Shown: positions 38,101 through 48,100 of the stretch, in pieces
Position numbering within the stretch: position 1 is the stretch's first letter
Layout: every line of letters begins with the position of its first letter
Program-made: the position numbers and the translations under genes
Assembly: GCF_000003605.2 (NCBI RefSeq)
Contig: NW_003116447.1
Span: 780,502-844,501 of the forward strand
Direction of reading: 5' to 3'
DNA from: Saccoglossus kowalevskii
Taxonomy: Eukaryota > Hemichordata > Enteropneusta > Harrimaniidae
Length of the DNA: 64,000 nucleotides
Notes under the pieces: model-generated
Databases searched by the model: none
Told to the model about the DNA's origin: nothing
Seen by the model: the letters and a program-made list of their open reading frames with translations, nothing else

Positions 38101-40563
38101 ACAAAACAATTTTTTTTTGGCCTTATGGAGTAATATACGGAGTAAAATTTGTGTGCTCCTAATGTGTCAAGCATGTTGTGAAAATCATCCAAATATACAA
38201 TGTGTAAATACTTTACCGTAGTATTTGATGTGCTTTTGCATAGTATATTCCGGTAGAAATTATTCACCGATGCCCAGGATATAATTAGTATTCCCCCACT
38301 TGCAAGAAGGTGTCTCCACATAGAATCAGGGTCAAAGCCCCTGTGGTCACTGGTGAAAATAAAAGTACTCAATGCCAGTTTATGATATTTTTGCAAATGC
38401 TTCCAGTGCCTGTGATGTTTCAAAACCTAGAAAAACAAGTGCAAACTTGAACTACTGTAAATTACTTTATTTTCCAAGAGAATTTATTTTATTTATTTTC
38501 ACTGATTCTTTCCTTCAAGCTAGTGAAAAGACCTTTTTCTATATTTTACGTTCAACTCATCAAATATCAGTGAAAATAAACCTCATAGATAACAGCACAA
38601 ATTAATTCCACCTAAAATAAAGTATTTTACAGTGACTTTGATCTTTTATATTATAAAAGATGAATAGATTGATCCAGACTTTATAAGCTAACATTTTTCT
38701 GCTTATAGTTAGTATCAAAACAGACATGTTAGCATCCCATTGAATGTACATGATTTAGATCTATTTCAGATATTTTGAATTCATATTAAAATAACATGTT
38801 TTCTGATTACAGAAGCTCCAAGAAAAGAAATTTACTTTATGGCTCTAATTGATATTTTGACGCATTGGGGTGCGAAGAAGAGGGCTGCACAAGCTGCTAA
38901 AACAGTCAAACATGGGGTAAGACAATAAATACTGTAAATCACAGTTTGATAGCATTTGTGAAGAACGAATTTTACAGGATACATTATTTTTTAATTGTGG
39001 TACTTTGTAGTATCTATCGTTTGAGTAATCATGTCTTGAAGCCTTTTCCATGTGATATTTTAAATAACTTGGATTTTATAAAGTTTGTAATTTGGGGTTT
39101 ATATTAACCCACAGTAACCCTGAACAAGTTGTATAGAACACAAGCTGTTGATGGTGATTAAAATTAGTGACATTCACATTAGAGATCTTGGCACATGCCG
39201 AGACTCGGGACCTAGTCGACACGTGCTGAAACTTGTGTGTGAACAGTCGGGACCAAGTCGGCATGAACAAAAAAAAACACTTGATCTCGGCCCCGAAAGA
39301 TGCTTGAGACCGAGCCAAAATCACACCCTCAGTGATAAATTTAAGAGAACATACGCTGATTCATACTAGTACGATGACAGGAAATGCAGATATACTAGTA
39401 TATGGTCGGAGACTGTAGTAATGAATACAAACCGTCGTCAGCGACGCATATTTATGTGCTGCTGCAACTGCTATTTTCTTGCAATGCTACATTGACGTGA
39501 ACAAATAATTGTATTTCAAATCTTTTTTGCCGTTCATGTGCACAATGACTCGTAATAAATACCATAACAACAAAGGAATATAATTTCAATATAGTAATTA
39601 TTATTATCATGGTATGGTATCGTTTTCCATGTTTGGGCCAAATAACAGATCGACGAATTAGGACGTGATTTTGGCACTAGCCGAGTCAGTCCTAAGTGGG
39701 TCCCAAATAGCGTGAATGCAACTGCTGTAATCCCTCTGCAAACACAAAGGACGTAGTAATTATGTTGTAAAACACTGGTCAAGTTTGTGCATAAATGATG
39801 AGAGTTAAATTGTGCTTATCAATTAGCTAATTTGCATACAAAGTAACTAGACATAGTTGGTTGACAGTTATACATTGGTAAACTGGCAACATCATCCTCT
39901 GGCTCTGGTCATTGAAAAACAACTTGTGTGCAAAAGATGACGAATATTCATGTACTTAGTGCAGCAACACTGACTTTGTATTTGTTTGTGTAAAAGTTCT
40001 ATCTCACACTTAGCACTTCTGTAACCAATGTAAACAAAGGAAAGTGTTTGTATGTGACGTCAAATTACCTGAAATGCATCTATATTGGTGATGTAGTTCA
40101 CCCTTTGTAAGGACAAATTTGAGCATCAGAATAAGTTCTGATAAATCTTAGAATGAGTGCTATTATGGCATTTAACGAATCACCAAAATCTGTTGTTTTT
40201 CGGTGCTGGATGTATAATAATTTGAGGTTATTACAAGGAATAACCTCAAATTATTATACACCTTTTCCTTCAAAGGATACGTCTTGGGAATGCTGAAATC
40301 CAAAAAGTTTAAAACAGAATCAGCAAACTTCTTCTGTGTGGAGTCAGGACAAACCCTGGTGGCAGCCATGTTTGTTTTTATTATTAGAGCACGCTTACGC
40401 ACATAATCATTCTTTATTTCCAGGATACAGTTCATGGGATACATAGTGAATCTCATTGACAAGTCCATATTATATTTTACAGGCAGGAGCAGAGATTTCC
40501 ACAGTTAAACCAGAACAGTACTCGAGAAGATTCATGGAATTTATTGGTAAAGTTATTGAATGA
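23140..40563 (+). CDS. PIP4K2: Phosphatidylinositol 5-phosphate 4-kinase type II (PIP4K2), complete
   Basis: Converts PI5P to PI(4,5)P2. Exons: 23140-23247, 30361-30458, 33365-33461, 34308-34460, 35015-35200, 35679-35792, 37385-37664, 38813-38916, 40483-40563; phases close to 406 codons plus TGA, the length of human PIP4K2A. Visible: VIK lysine K133 in strand 3, DLKGS (199-203), MDYSLLVG (260-267) with the catalytic Asp, an acidic variable insert (about 280-320) with TPPDSP, and KHGAGAEIST (378-387) in the activation loop, which carries the Ala typical of 4-kinases rather than the Glu of PIP5Ks. The vertebrate 2B GTP-contact motif TRNVF is replaced by MRSVL (184-188). Intron 6 holds an assembly gap, but neighbouring exons join in phase. 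The exon 3 donor (GTACAT) is weak. The family is single in this window; A, B or C cannot be assigned and probably does not apply. Confidence 0.97.
25660..26500. repeat. Interspersed repeat family B with tandem 'gccgaatggcggccattttt' modules
   Basis: Starts near 'acaagatacagaacgacaac' with a 'gtccgtgcatccgtgcgtcc' simple-repeat stretch. A module of about 297 bp occurs nearly twice (about 25861-26157 and 26158-26420), each holding two 'ggcggccatttt'-type cores. ORFs at 25732-26007 and 25746-25973 lie within it and look accidental. PIP4K2 intron 1. Confidence 0.6.
26615..27095. repeat. Interspersed repeat family A, copy 2
   Basis: Reverse-oriented relative of 2188-2775: 'tatcatatgagtgattgtcc', 'acctctctcagatttgttc' three times, and terminal 'gctaacagcggagctatctc'. 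PIP4K2 intron 1. The ORFs at 26630-26827 and 26947-27156 are accidental readings of the repeat. Confidence 0.75.
28020..28475 (+). promoter_or_regulatory. PIP4K2: Candidate internal promoter of PIP4K2
   Basis: A repeat-free, more GC-balanced island inside intron 1, just before a possible alternative first exon. It contains a canonical E-box CACGTG (about 28309-28314) and a TTACGTAA bZIP palindrome (about 28379-28386). No TATA box is evident. Promoter activity is inferred from the downstream ATG and consensus donor. Confidence 0.35.
28476..28487 (+). CDS. PIP4K2: Candidate alternative first coding exon of PIP4K2
   Basis: ATGGCAGGTATC is followed directly by a strong donor GTAAGTG at 28488. 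It codes M-A-G-I in phase 0, exactly the phase in which exon 2 (30361, V-N-E-L-S) begins. A transcript starting here would replace the first 36 residues with four. Supported only by phase, splice consensus and the promoter-like sequence before it; alternatively it is chance. Confidence 0.35.
29319..29362. repeat. Short 12-bp tandem repeat
   Basis: Four copies of about 12 bp, 'aacgatttctcc' with small variants, in PIP4K2 intron 1. Confidence 0.8.
30892..31073. mobile_element. MITE family 1, copy c
   Basis: Diverged copy with left end 'tactgtaaaataattaagct' and right end 'aaataaagtactttacagga'; interior 'aaaatttattttcactg' matches the family. PIP4K2 intron 2. The antisense ORF at 30916-31161 is accidental. 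Confidence 0.7.
35971..36020. other. Assembly gap of 50 N
   Basis: Unresolved bases in PIP4K2 intron 6, right after a run of six G. Both flanking exons are intact and in phase, so no coding sequence seems missing. The true gap length is unknown, since 50 N is probably a placeholder. Confidence 0.95.
36215..36640. repeat. Interspersed repeat family A, copy 3
   Basis: Same orientation as copy 2: starts at the hairpin 'actgtcgactttgtcgagcg', continues 'acaattcttattgctttgat' and ends 'gctaacagcagggctttctt'. PIP4K2 intron 6. Confidence 0.75.
37778..38122. mobile_element. MITE with GGCC-poly(A)-TTGTTGCCCTC ends
   Basis: Left end 'ggcccaaaaaaaaattatgt' plus 'tgccctc', right end (reverse complement) 'ggccaaaaaaaaattgtttt' plus 'gttgccctcagcgacc', giving terminal inverted repeats of about 30 bp around 345 bp with a poly-T run. 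PIP4K2 intron 7. Confidence 0.75.
38453..38634. mobile_element. MITE family 1, copy d
   Basis: Left end 'tactgtaaattactttattt', right end 'aaataaagtattttacagtg', about 180 bp, no ORF of interest. PIP4K2 intron 7, shortly before exon 8. Confidence 0.78.
39175..39750. mobile_element. Non-autonomous DNA element family C, copy 1
   Basis: About 580 bp sharing order and sequence with 47460-48050: 'ggcacatgccgagactcggg', 'aaatcacaccctcagtgat', 'gtgctgctgcaactgctatt', 'tgcacaatgactcgtaataa', 'aactgctgtaatccctctgc'. Subterminal parts are inverted ('gccaaaatcac' near 39315; 'gtgattttggc' near 39664). PIP4K2 intron 8. Short ORFs across it are not conserved between copies. Confidence 0.7.
40211..40260. 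repeat. Perfect 22-bp stem hairpin
   Basis: The arm 40211-40232 (tgtataataatttgaggtta, then tt) is exactly complementary to 40239-40260, with a 6-nt loop. It lies in PIP4K2 intron 8, about 220 bp before the last exon. Confidence 0.9.
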
Positions 40564-40704
40564 TCACAAGAAGTCGAGAAGTCAACAATTGAAATAGACA
40601 ATCATTGTATACACCTAATTCAGTCTGTCAGTCTGTCTTAATTTCTCTGATTGAGTTGTCCTTTTTTTCAAGTTTCAAAGAATTGTATTTTTGTATTTTT
40701 TAAT

Positions 40705-40710
40705 ATTAAA
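40705..40710 (+). terminator. Proximal poly(A) signal of PIP4K2
   Basis: ATTAAA 142 bp after the stop codon, with 'gtattgtttgtaattgttgc' directly downstream as a GT-rich element. Confidence 0.45.
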
Positions 40711-41890
40711 GTATTGTTTGTAATTGTTGCATATGTATTGGTAGTAAACTTGACTTAAAAGATTTCCCAGATAGTAGAAGTAACTGTAAAACTAGCTAAA
40801 ATGTTATTTAAGCTACTATGTGTTTTCCAGTGCAATGTGATTTTACACTGTTATGGCAGGAGTGAGATTATTTGTCGTCCTTTCATCTTTTTTTATGGCC
40901 TGATTCCCAGTCAAGCTGTCTAATGTTTTACTGTGGTTCTATATGCAGCATTTGTATTTTCTTGCCATTTTTTAGCAGTAGAAATTATGTGCTAAATTTT
41001 AGGACAAAATAAAAATATTATAATACAGATAAATATAGTGCTTATTAAAATGTTGTTGAAATTGATTGTAGGGAAGGGCTGCATCTAGTACGACAACAAG
41101 GCAGTAGATAGACTAAGGGCGACAAGTTTCTATCAGTTCCATAAGTTTTACATTCTGTGGCACACTGATTATGAATTGTCTTAGAAGTAGTTTCTATTAC
41201 AGATTTTGTGAATACATATAATAACCTCGCTAAACAAGATCCTTGGCAGATGTATTGCCAGTAACTCTTGAAACTTGCTGGAGTACATACTAAACCAGTT
41301 ATGTAAATCGTTGTCTATGTTTTCGGGTCAAGTTCTTTTGTTTATTTAATACAGTTTTAAGTACAGTCCCATTTCTGAAGTGTGAATTTTTTTAAATGTT
41401 ATTTACCAGTATTTTTTTTTTTCATGCGTAATTTTATCCAAGTTTTCTTGTAATTGCTACATGAAAATATGGCATGTTTTTTCTTCTTCTTACACACGCA
41501 CATCCAAGAAAGAAAAGTTAGACTTAAATTGTTGTGACATCATCTCTGTATTTCCATAAACTTTACCACATGTTATTCACATATCCACATAATCCTATTA
41601 ATAATCATGGCACTATCTTATAACTTATGAGAGTTTTTAGTGATCTAAATAAATATATGGTAGTATAGTTTAAGAGTTAAAATAATTTCTTGGTGAAATG
41701 AAACGGAAATCTTCTTTAAAGGATTAGTCCTGTATTGGAATTATGTGTGTGCTTATGGTTAAAACTAAGTATTAATGCATCAATGTACACAAGTTGCATT
41801 CAATTGTGATATTAGACCTAAACAACACATGCGCAAAATGTTTATTACACATGGTACATAACAAATCACACCTAAATACTGTATTGGCTG

Positions 41891-41999
41891 TACTGTAAAA
41901 TCTGTATTAGAAGCCGCATCTCTAATGTAAGTCGCATCGCCTCTCTTGAATTGTACCATTTTAATAGAAGCCGCAGCTTCTAATACAGATTTTACAGTA
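41891..41999. mobile_element. MITE family 2, best copy
   Basis: Perfect outer terminal repeats: 'tactgtaaaatctgtattag' plus 'aagc' at the left and its exact reverse complement at the right, 109 bp in all. Each arm holds a further small palindrome (agccgcagcttct). Between PIP4K2 and PSMB3. Confidence 0.88.
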
Positions 42000-43467
42000 C
42001 ATCTTGAGAAGCATACATTAACTAAGAAATGCATATATTGCATACTTGATTATTAAAGGCAGTTGGTACGTGCCACGCTTGTGCAATGTTCTCATAAGTT
42101 GATAAACGGTGATTTTTCCCACAATCCAATGCACTTTCCCAGTGACGATGTGTATAGTGATATTGACATTTTGGTATATTCATCACAGGAATTAAAACTT
42201 GATAACATTGTAGCTACATCATTTATCAGTGCAACAGTCGCCGTCTTGGGCTGTATGGGACCCATATTGTGCATACGTGGCATGACCATCTTCCTTTTCA
42301 AATACAAGTCATTGTAATTGACATGCCTGACGTTTATGTAAATGTATATGCTATTAATAGAAAAAATATGGTAAATGGGATTTGCACATGAATAAATGTA
42401 TTCGCACGTAGATATGCATGCACTTATGAAGCATGTACATACATAAGTACATTCACATTGATATTTGAGTCAAATTTCAATCGTAGATATAATTTGTAAT
42501 ATTAAATATGTAATTGTGATGATTAGTATATTTATATTTTGGACTTTATTGTATGAACACGTAACATACAAGTAATGATGTCTTTGTAAGTGAAAATGAC
42601 AAACAGCGAGGGGAACAAATTATGCACACATTAAAAGAAATTGAACATGTTGAAAACTAGAGTTTGCTGGTTCAACAGTTTATTAAAGAATGGTTGAATA
42701 CAGTATGATGCTGTATTTATCTTCTGCAAATTTTTTTTTTTTTAGTATTGATGGTATCTGTGCATATGTGTAGCATATTGAAAAATTTTACAGAGTAAGA
42801 AATGTTCCCAGTTTTGATAATGTCTCCGCAGGCCGCCAACAGTGAAGTGATATTTTGACAATTTACTTTGTTACGATGTGATACACATTCCATACATCAT
42901 AGTATCAAATATTTGGCTGCTGTAAACCTTTTTATTTTCCTGACTTTATATTTTAAGGACATTCAAGAGGACTAAATTCACTGTCTACAAGATCCCAAAT
43001 AATACCCACTGAAACATTTACTTCTACAAAATATGTTTTCCCTCCCACTCTGGGAATTCAGGAATGTTCATCTTTCATACAAAAAAAAAGTGGTTTACAG
43101 TATTTTATAAGGTATTTGTTCTAATTGAGAAACAATAGTGATCTGAATTAATTCTGGTTGCCATGACGATGGGTCCTTTTCAACATAACTTCAGGTACAA
43201 CTGAAATATCCTTCACATTGCAGTAAACAAAAGGTCATTTTATTCGTATTTTTTGTGTGTGATTATAATGAACTACTTTAAACTGTTAAATTTTCATCAG
43301 TATAAATTTTCACGATATTATTTCATGAATTTGTTATAAAGTCGTAATCATTTTATTTAAGAACCCAAGTGAAAAGTCCTTATTGGCAAAATAAAATGCC
43401 TTGTGATTTCATCAAAGCAGGGGAGTGCCCAGAGTCGAGTCATCATTATTTCTAATTATAGTGTTCT

Positions 43468-43530
43468 ATTCTTGCCTCATCGCGTCCATGGTTACATAGG
43501 TCAGCCGGACTGAGATGATGAGGCAAGAAT
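43468..43530. repeat. 14-bp stem-loop
   Basis: ATTCTTGCCTCATC (43468-43481) pairs perfectly with GATGAGGCAAGAAT (43517-43530) across a 35-nt loop. Outer flanks (atagtg / cactat) extend the pairing weakly. It may be a mini-element or a structured UTR segment. Confidence 0.6.
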
Positions 43531-43575
43531 GAATCACTATTTTAGGAGTAAAATCGTATCAGATGGCTTCCTTGC

Positions 43576-43788
43576 TTAACCTTTCCACCACCAGTCTTTT
43601 TCGCTAAAACTTTTCAGCACTTTTTTCCCCCAGTATATTTCTGCAAACAGACAAAATCGGAGTAAATTTTGAGTTTTTTCTCAACAAAAAAATTGGCTAT
43701 TTTTGTCAAAATCTTTTAAAGGAAAGTGCAGACTATAAACAGGACTATTTTGTGATGAAAAGAGGGAACTGGTAGTGAGAAAGGTTAA
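43576..43788. mobile_element. MITE with TTAACCTTTC ends
   Basis: Inverted ends 'ttaacctttccaccaccagt' and 'actggtagtgagaaaggtta' plus 'a' bound about 213 bp. Similar in its outermost bases to the 15275-15493 element. No ORF. Confidence 0.65.
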
Positions 43789-44213
43789 CAAAGATCTCCA
43801 CAATAATATGCGATTGGGACTATAATTGTTGACTGCTACAAAATTCATGATTTTCAGAAGCTCGCTGATTTTTTTCTTAAATTTAAAGTGATTTATGATA
43901 TTCTGTAACTATGATTCATGTTCACCCCCTCGTCTTGTTCTTGTCTATACTGTTAAATTGTAATCGTATATATGAAAGTACTTTCTGTAGATTTCATCTA
44001 TAATATTATAACTTGTTTTAATAATGAAATGTACTGATCTGAAACATAGGTCTGTGTTCTTGAACAGGTGTCACAATTTTTGAAACGTTCATTTTGAGAA
44101 AATAAAGTATGATATGCAAATGTCAATGTCTTTGTGTCACGTTAATTGTACAATTAAGACGTCTGTTCTTCTGGAGTGCATTCGTGTTGCTCTCCCCAAG
44201 TGACGTGGCAGTA

Positions 44214-44278
44214 GTGACCCTTGGCAACGAAAGGGGAAGTAGTGTCACGTAATCCTGCTGGTCCGTTGCTATGCAAAC
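44214..44278. promoter_or_regulatory. Tandem RFX X-box-like sites
   Basis: GTGACC-CTT-GGCAAC (44214-44228) fits the X-box consensus GTNRCC-N(0-3)-RGYAAC exactly. GTTGCTATGCAAAC (44265-44278) is a second near match 36 bp on. X-boxes bind RFX factors and mark ciliary gene promoters. They lie just after the distal PIP4K2 poly(A) signal and about 0.9 kb before PSMB3, which is not a ciliary gene, so the target is unclear. Confidence 0.45.
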
Positions 44279-44289
44279 GAAACTCTGGT

Positions 44290-45122
44290 AAAGTGTATAC
44301 AAATTATTTTAAAATCACGCCCAGCTGCATTTTATGTATAAGAAAATTACCTAAACACGTTTTTACCTATCGATTTCAACGTTCGCTATCTTTTTAGACA
44401 TCTAAATGGTCCATCTTTGAGTCAAGTAAGGCATTCTCGGAACAAGTGAATAGCATCTAAACACTATCAAAATAAATAGTCACAAAACATATTTGAATAT
44501 TGCTTTCTTTTATCTCAATTCAAATTATTAATAAATTAAATTTCATAAAACTAGCTGAACTGAATTATAAGTATAATAATATAAATCAGTTGTACACTGG
44601 TGTACGTAATATTTCTTGTGTATTTAACCTCAGTATTACTCTGGAAAATATACTTGTATTTCCAGTTACCTATATATATCTACTTTACTTTAAATTTGGT
44701 GAGGTAAAAATGTATGCACTTCACCGTCAATGGTTTGTATAGGTGGTAAAATTGGTTATTAGTAACGCGAATTTGTTCATATAGAAATGCTTAAAAATCT
44801 CGTACTGGTTTCAAAGGAGACCAGATTAGAGGATATCCACTTGCCATAACTCCAAGTCCCATGGGGGTGTCTGTGGATTGTTTACAGTAATACGAGTTCA
44901 CCTATCCGGCTCCAATTAAAAACAAAATGTGTTTTGGTTTGTTAGAATGAGGGCGTAATACACAACAACTCCGCCATTTTGAAAATACGGCGTTTGGCTT
45001 CTGCTTGATTCATTCGGATTATCCAAATAATCTGCCCTACACAGGGCACTATTTCATGATTTAGGAAACTAAACCATATATATATATAGTATATCAGCAG
45101 ATGTGAACATTATTTTTCCAAT
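44290..45122 (+). promoter_or_regulatory. PSMB3: PSMB3 promoter region
   Basis: Contains CCGCCATTTTG (44971-44981), a strong YY1-type box common just downstream of housekeeping gene starts, and a 'tatatatatata' run at about 45077-45088, 35-45 bp before the ATG. The 5'UTR probably begins between these. The ORF at 44500-44742 is AT-rich with no recognisable protein. Confidence 0.45.
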
Positions 45123-48100
45123 ATGGTAAGTGAAAGTTCTTTGTTTTGATCATATTCGTACAGTTGTCAGTACAGGATTGTTGTTTATAAATGGCGACCA
45201 AAATAGCTGTGTCACTGTAATAACTATATGTTACAATCGGTGCATAAGCACATATCCCTTAGCAAAATACTAATTATTGCACCAAGACTGTAACAATATG
45301 TGCTTCTTCTCTTGCTATTAGCTTTGACAAGTGTCTATACGATGTAAACTTGTCATCATCGGTTCACTAAAGTGCATGACTCCATGATGTCTACGACATA
45401 AAAATAGATAATGTTTTGAAGTAAATCGGTGCTTATGGTTACTTGGTCATATTAGAAGTAGGCATTCATTTATAGTCTTACTCTAGCTCTGCAAAACTGG
45501 GCATTGGGATCGGGTGCAAAAGTGTTAGCAACTCGAATTAAGTATTGAGATGATGATGCATATACTTACAAATGTACATGTACAAATGTATCCCTGCATC
45601 ACTCAGGATCTTCTCGCATTTCACGTACACACACAGTACACCTAAACTTCGCCTTATCTTAGAAATCCATGGCAATATATACTCAGCTGCTGTGCCCAGC
45701 TGTAGATGGTAGAGTATATGATGGTTCTTTCAGTTGTTGTTACTGCCAAGACTACAATATGTATACTTTGCCCACCAGCAGTATCAGGTATCAGCTATTG
45801 TATATATAAACCATTATCATTTTGATGTACTAATTAGGAACAGCAAAAAAAACTCCCCAAATCATATAAACAAAATCAAACTTGAACTTGTTGACATATG
45901 ACTGTTATTCTGAAATGGGACTTTTAATTTTTTCTAGTATTATCCAACTACATTGTACTATAATATCTACAGTTTTATTCTGTTTCCTTGAAATAAAACT
46001 TTATTTCTCTTGTTTCTCAAATGGTACTGGTTTTGTATTAATTTGTTATGAGAATGCCAAGGTATATCAATAATATACTGCTATGCACAGTTGAGTATTG
46101 TTCCCATGGTTATGTTGACCAATCGCAACAGTTTCAACAAGATGATATATCTATACTGGCATAATATAATTACTATTCATTGTAATTTTATAAATTACTG
46201 TATAATCAGCACAACAAAGACATTTTTTTCATCTTTAGAAATATTTATAAATTTCAAAATTACAGTTGAATCCAACTAGTTAATCAACAAGCACAGTATG
46301 CAAGGATATTATTTGAAAACATTCCAATGTTTTTCAATCAGCAAATAGACATCTTTCATTTCAATTTGAATCATGAAATTTATAAATCTTCTAAAAGCTG
46401 AAAGTAAATGCTTTTGTTGCACTGAGTACTCAATATCGAGTTTGAATTGAGTAATGTCGTCACTATATTTTTAATTTTATTGATCAGTCTATTATGTCAT
46501 ATAATGGTTCGGCTGTTGTGGCCATGAAAGGAAAAGACTGTGTTGCCATAGCAGCAGATCGAAGATTTGGTATCCAAGCACAGACAGTATCTATGGATTT
46601 TCAAAAGATATTTGAAATGGGACCAAGACTTTATTTGGGTCTACCAGGACTTGCAACAGATGTACAGACAGTGTGAGTCAAAAATCATATTCATTTCAAA
46701 AGAATACCTGCAGTAACATTTACTATGTGGAAAATGCAAATTACCCAATCTAATATTTCCAAAAAAAAATGTCAATATTTGGTGTTACTGCCCACGCAAT
46801 GGACACATTGCAAAGGGCATATTGTACAGTGGCTATGTACTAACATGTGACTAGAAATAAATCTTTTTTCATGCAAGTGAATTATTAGGTTTGATGACAC
46901 ACCCCCCTCCCACTGCATTGACTTATTTTTTCAGCTACTGGATTTGATTTTTTTTTCAGTAGACAAAATATTATACAGCATCTGTGAAATTACAAATTCA
47001 TATGTGACAAAAGATGTTAAAAATAGCATTTTTTTTTTCTGTTTTTTCCCACAGGTCAAATAGATTGAAGTTTAGATTAAATTTATACACACTAAGGGAA
47101 AATAGAAAAATTAAACCCAAAACATTCATGAGTATGGTATCTAATCTGCTTTATGAAAGAAGGTAAGTTCATTGTTTATGTGACTTTCTAGAGTTTCAGA
47201 TGAGCACATTGGTGTGTGCAATGTTCATCTAAGGGATGAAATCTAGAATGATAGCCAGGCAAATGCTTTGGAAGTACTTCATGATAACCCATGGTTTATT
47301 GGTCTTTCTGTTCAGATATCTGTGAACTACCAGTTCAAGTTTTTGTTTTGTTTTTCATGAGCCAGTGTATTGTTTTTTGAGCAAATTTATTTTGGTTATC
47401 TGATCAAAGATGGCCAACCATGCTGACCAGCAACAATAGTGTGGTGTTCATGTTACATAATCTCTGCCTGTGCTGAGAGTCAGGGCCGAGTTGACACGTG
47501 CCGAACATCTGTGTGAATGGCCGGAAGCAAGTCTGCACATGCTGAAAAACAGAGATAGAGAGTCAGAGCGAAACTCTGAATTCAAATGTGCTGAAATTTG
47601 CTGACTGAACGCTGGGCACAAACCCAAATCACGCCCTCAGTGATGAACATACTAGTATGACATTGCGATTAAAGGCAAGTTCAGGAAGATATGGTCAGAT
47701 GCTGTAGTAATGAATGAAATTAATAGAGAACATTGTCAGTGGCGGAGCATTGTTATGTGCTGCTGCAACTAGTTTTGTTTTGCGATGCTGCATGGACTTG
47801 AAAAAAAAACTGTTCTTTGAATACTTCTTTGCCATTAATTTGCACAATGACTTGTAATAATATAACAGCAAATAGATATGATTTCAATAAAGTAATCATG
47901 TGCGTATCGTCTACTATGTTTTGGTCAACTAACAGATTAATGAATGAGGGCGCAATTTCGGCACAAGTCGAGTGGGTATCGATGTGGGCCTAACTAACAT
48001 GAACACAACTGCTGTAATCCCTCTCCAAACATGATGGATTGAAAATTTTGGCACATGCAAAGATCCGTAACGTGAACATAGTAAATTTCTGTGAGATGAC

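Larger units (their letters stand above)
40564..44120 (+). other. PIP4K2 3'UTR and downstream spacer
   Basis: An ATTAAA at 40705-40710 followed by GT-rich DNA is a good proximal poly(A) signal. AATAAA at 44101-44106 with a following 'tgtctttgtgtcacg' could be a distal site giving a UTR of about 3.5 kb. The stretch holds two MITEs and a stem-loop, listed separately. ORFs at 41780-42043, 42063-42317 and 42092-42307 have no recognisable protein. Confidence 0.4.

Noticed and set aside
42063-42317. 84-codon ORF between PIP4K2 and PSMB3
   Set aside because: No recognisable motif, an overlapping antisense ORF of similar length, and it lies in probable 3'UTR or spacer next to a MITE.
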